This document shows positions 61,841 to 62,354 of a stretch of 62,354 nt of DNA, piece after piece; the stretch's first letter is position 1, and every line of letters starts with the position of its first letter. Location: the NCBI GenBank assembly GCA_910579225.1, contig CAJTTI010000021.1, positions 1 to 62,354 on the forward strand, in the 5' to 3' direction. Below the pieces are notes generated by a model. The model searched no databases. It was not told the origin of the DNA and worked only from the letters and a program-made list of their open reading frames with translations. Source of the stretch: an uncultured Lachnospiraceae bacterium (lineage in GTDB: Bacteria; Bacillota; Clostridia; Lachnospirales; Lachnospiraceae). Made by a program: the position numbers and the translations under genes.

Positions 61841-62354
61841 AGTCCCTTTGGGCAATTATATAACTCCATATTCTGTAAAAAATAAAAATAACGAGGACAT
61901 TCCCGTTTACAGCGTTACAAACAGTGAAGGGTTTTGCCGTGATTATTTCAGTAAGGAAGTCGCCAGCAAAGACAAAACCACATATAAAATCGTGCCGAAA
62001 GGATGCTTTGCGTACAATCCATCAAGGATTAATGTTGGTTCTATTGACTGGCAGCGAGAAGAAGAACGTGTTATTGTAAGTCCACTATATAATGTATTCT
62101 CAATATCTGAGGAATTGGATGCCCAATTTCTGTATTATTATTTGAAAAGCGATATGAGTCTCCATTATATTAAGGAGTTAGCCTCGGGCAGTGTACGGGA
62201 CAATTTGAAATTAGAAACCTTGATGGAATTTCCTATACCTGAGTTGCCTTTATCGGCTCAAAAAAAGATTTCATCTATTTTAGATAATCTAACAGAGGCT
62301 GTTTCGATAGCGAATTTGTGTTTGGGGAAATTAGACCAACTTGTCAAATCACGG
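61827..62354 (+). CDS. hsdS: type I restriction specificity subunit, partial
   Basis: 176 codons open to the window's right edge. The reading begins MIKSKVPLGNYITPYSVKNK and continues with IPVYSVTNSEG, GCFAYNPSRINVGSI and ASGSVRDNLKLETLMEFPIPELP, which together form one target-recognition domain and the beginning of the conserved coiled-coil spacer. It starts within the end of hsdM. The second recognition domain lies beyond the window. Its AT content is clearly higher than that of hsdM, usual for the fast-changing specificity gene. Confidence 0.88.
   Translation, partial: MIKSKVPLGNYITPYSVKNKNNEDIPVYSVTNSEGFCRDYFSKEVASKDKTTYKIVPKGCFAYNPSRINVGSIDWQREEERVIVSPLYNVFSISEELDAQFLYYYLKSDMSLHYIKELASGSVRDNLKLETLMEFPIPELPLSAQKKISSILDNLTEAVSIANLCLGKLDQLVKSR

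Overview
The window is a chromosomal segment of a low-to-mid GC anaerobic Firmicute, most likely a gut Lachnospiraceae (Blautia / Mediterraneibacter / Dorea type). The evidence is strong purine-rich ribosome binding sites, a fused flavodiiron protein-rubredoxin-rubredoxin reductase for oxygen scavenging, an aldo/keto reductase with two C-terminal [4Fe-4S] motifs, PTS operons run by PRD regulators, and a separate pyrB/pyrI pair. No rRNA, tRNA or CRISPR array was seen. Family calls come from reading motifs, not from database searches.

Bases 1-25,260 are mostly housekeeping: malic enzyme, a MATE exporter, a PHP phosphoesterase, folC-pheA, pyrBI, an AI-2E family transporter, the aldo/keto reductase, a short MGMT-family protein, an ABC exporter, a two-gene ABC importer without a binding protein, a P1 peptidase, an ECF S component, an sdpR-sdpI pair, SseB, a cupin, a cysteine hydrolase, an SGNH/MBOAT acylation pair and the 849-residue flavodiiron fusion. 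A hairpin element of about 100 bp, bordered by GATGCGGAACTTT, lies just upstream of the ribosome binding site of pyrB and occurs as a tandem repeat in front of the P1 peptidase gene. Its arms differ between loci but still pair. I consider this the most interesting unexplained signal.

Bases 25,260-42,430 hold two carbohydrate modules. The first is an ascorbate-type PTS (IIA, IIB, IIC) with a class II aldolase, a PfkB kinase, a P-loop kinase-like protein and a TPR-like protein, preceded by its PRD regulator. Two identical 14-bp boxes exactly 42 bp apart lie between regulator and operon. After an M13 metallopeptidase lipoprotein comes the second: a mannitol-type IICB with an ascorbate-type IIA, Gfo/Idh/MocA oxidoreductase, HAD phosphatase, ROK kinase and NanE epimerase, divergent from an MtlR-like regulator. 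Two tandem hybrid histidine kinases and an unidentified protein follow (42,464-48,524).

Bases 48,525-62,354 are accessory DNA. A very AT-rich two-gene cassette encodes a small excisionase-type HTH protein and a single-chain restriction-modification-specificity protein. Next are an IS3-family element with a frameshifted orfB, an AraC-type gene truncated at the IS edge, a nitroreductase/HxlR pair, a decayed tyrosine recombinase, and a prophage- or ICE-like early region: truncated SNF2 helicase, sigma-like protein, small proteins, and an XRE repressor/ImmA-type protease pair with opposing promoters built from matching inverted repeats. The window ends in a type I restriction-modification locus (hsdM, then hsdS cut by the window edge). 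The two restriction systems separated by decayed mobile DNA look like a defence island built by successive insertions.
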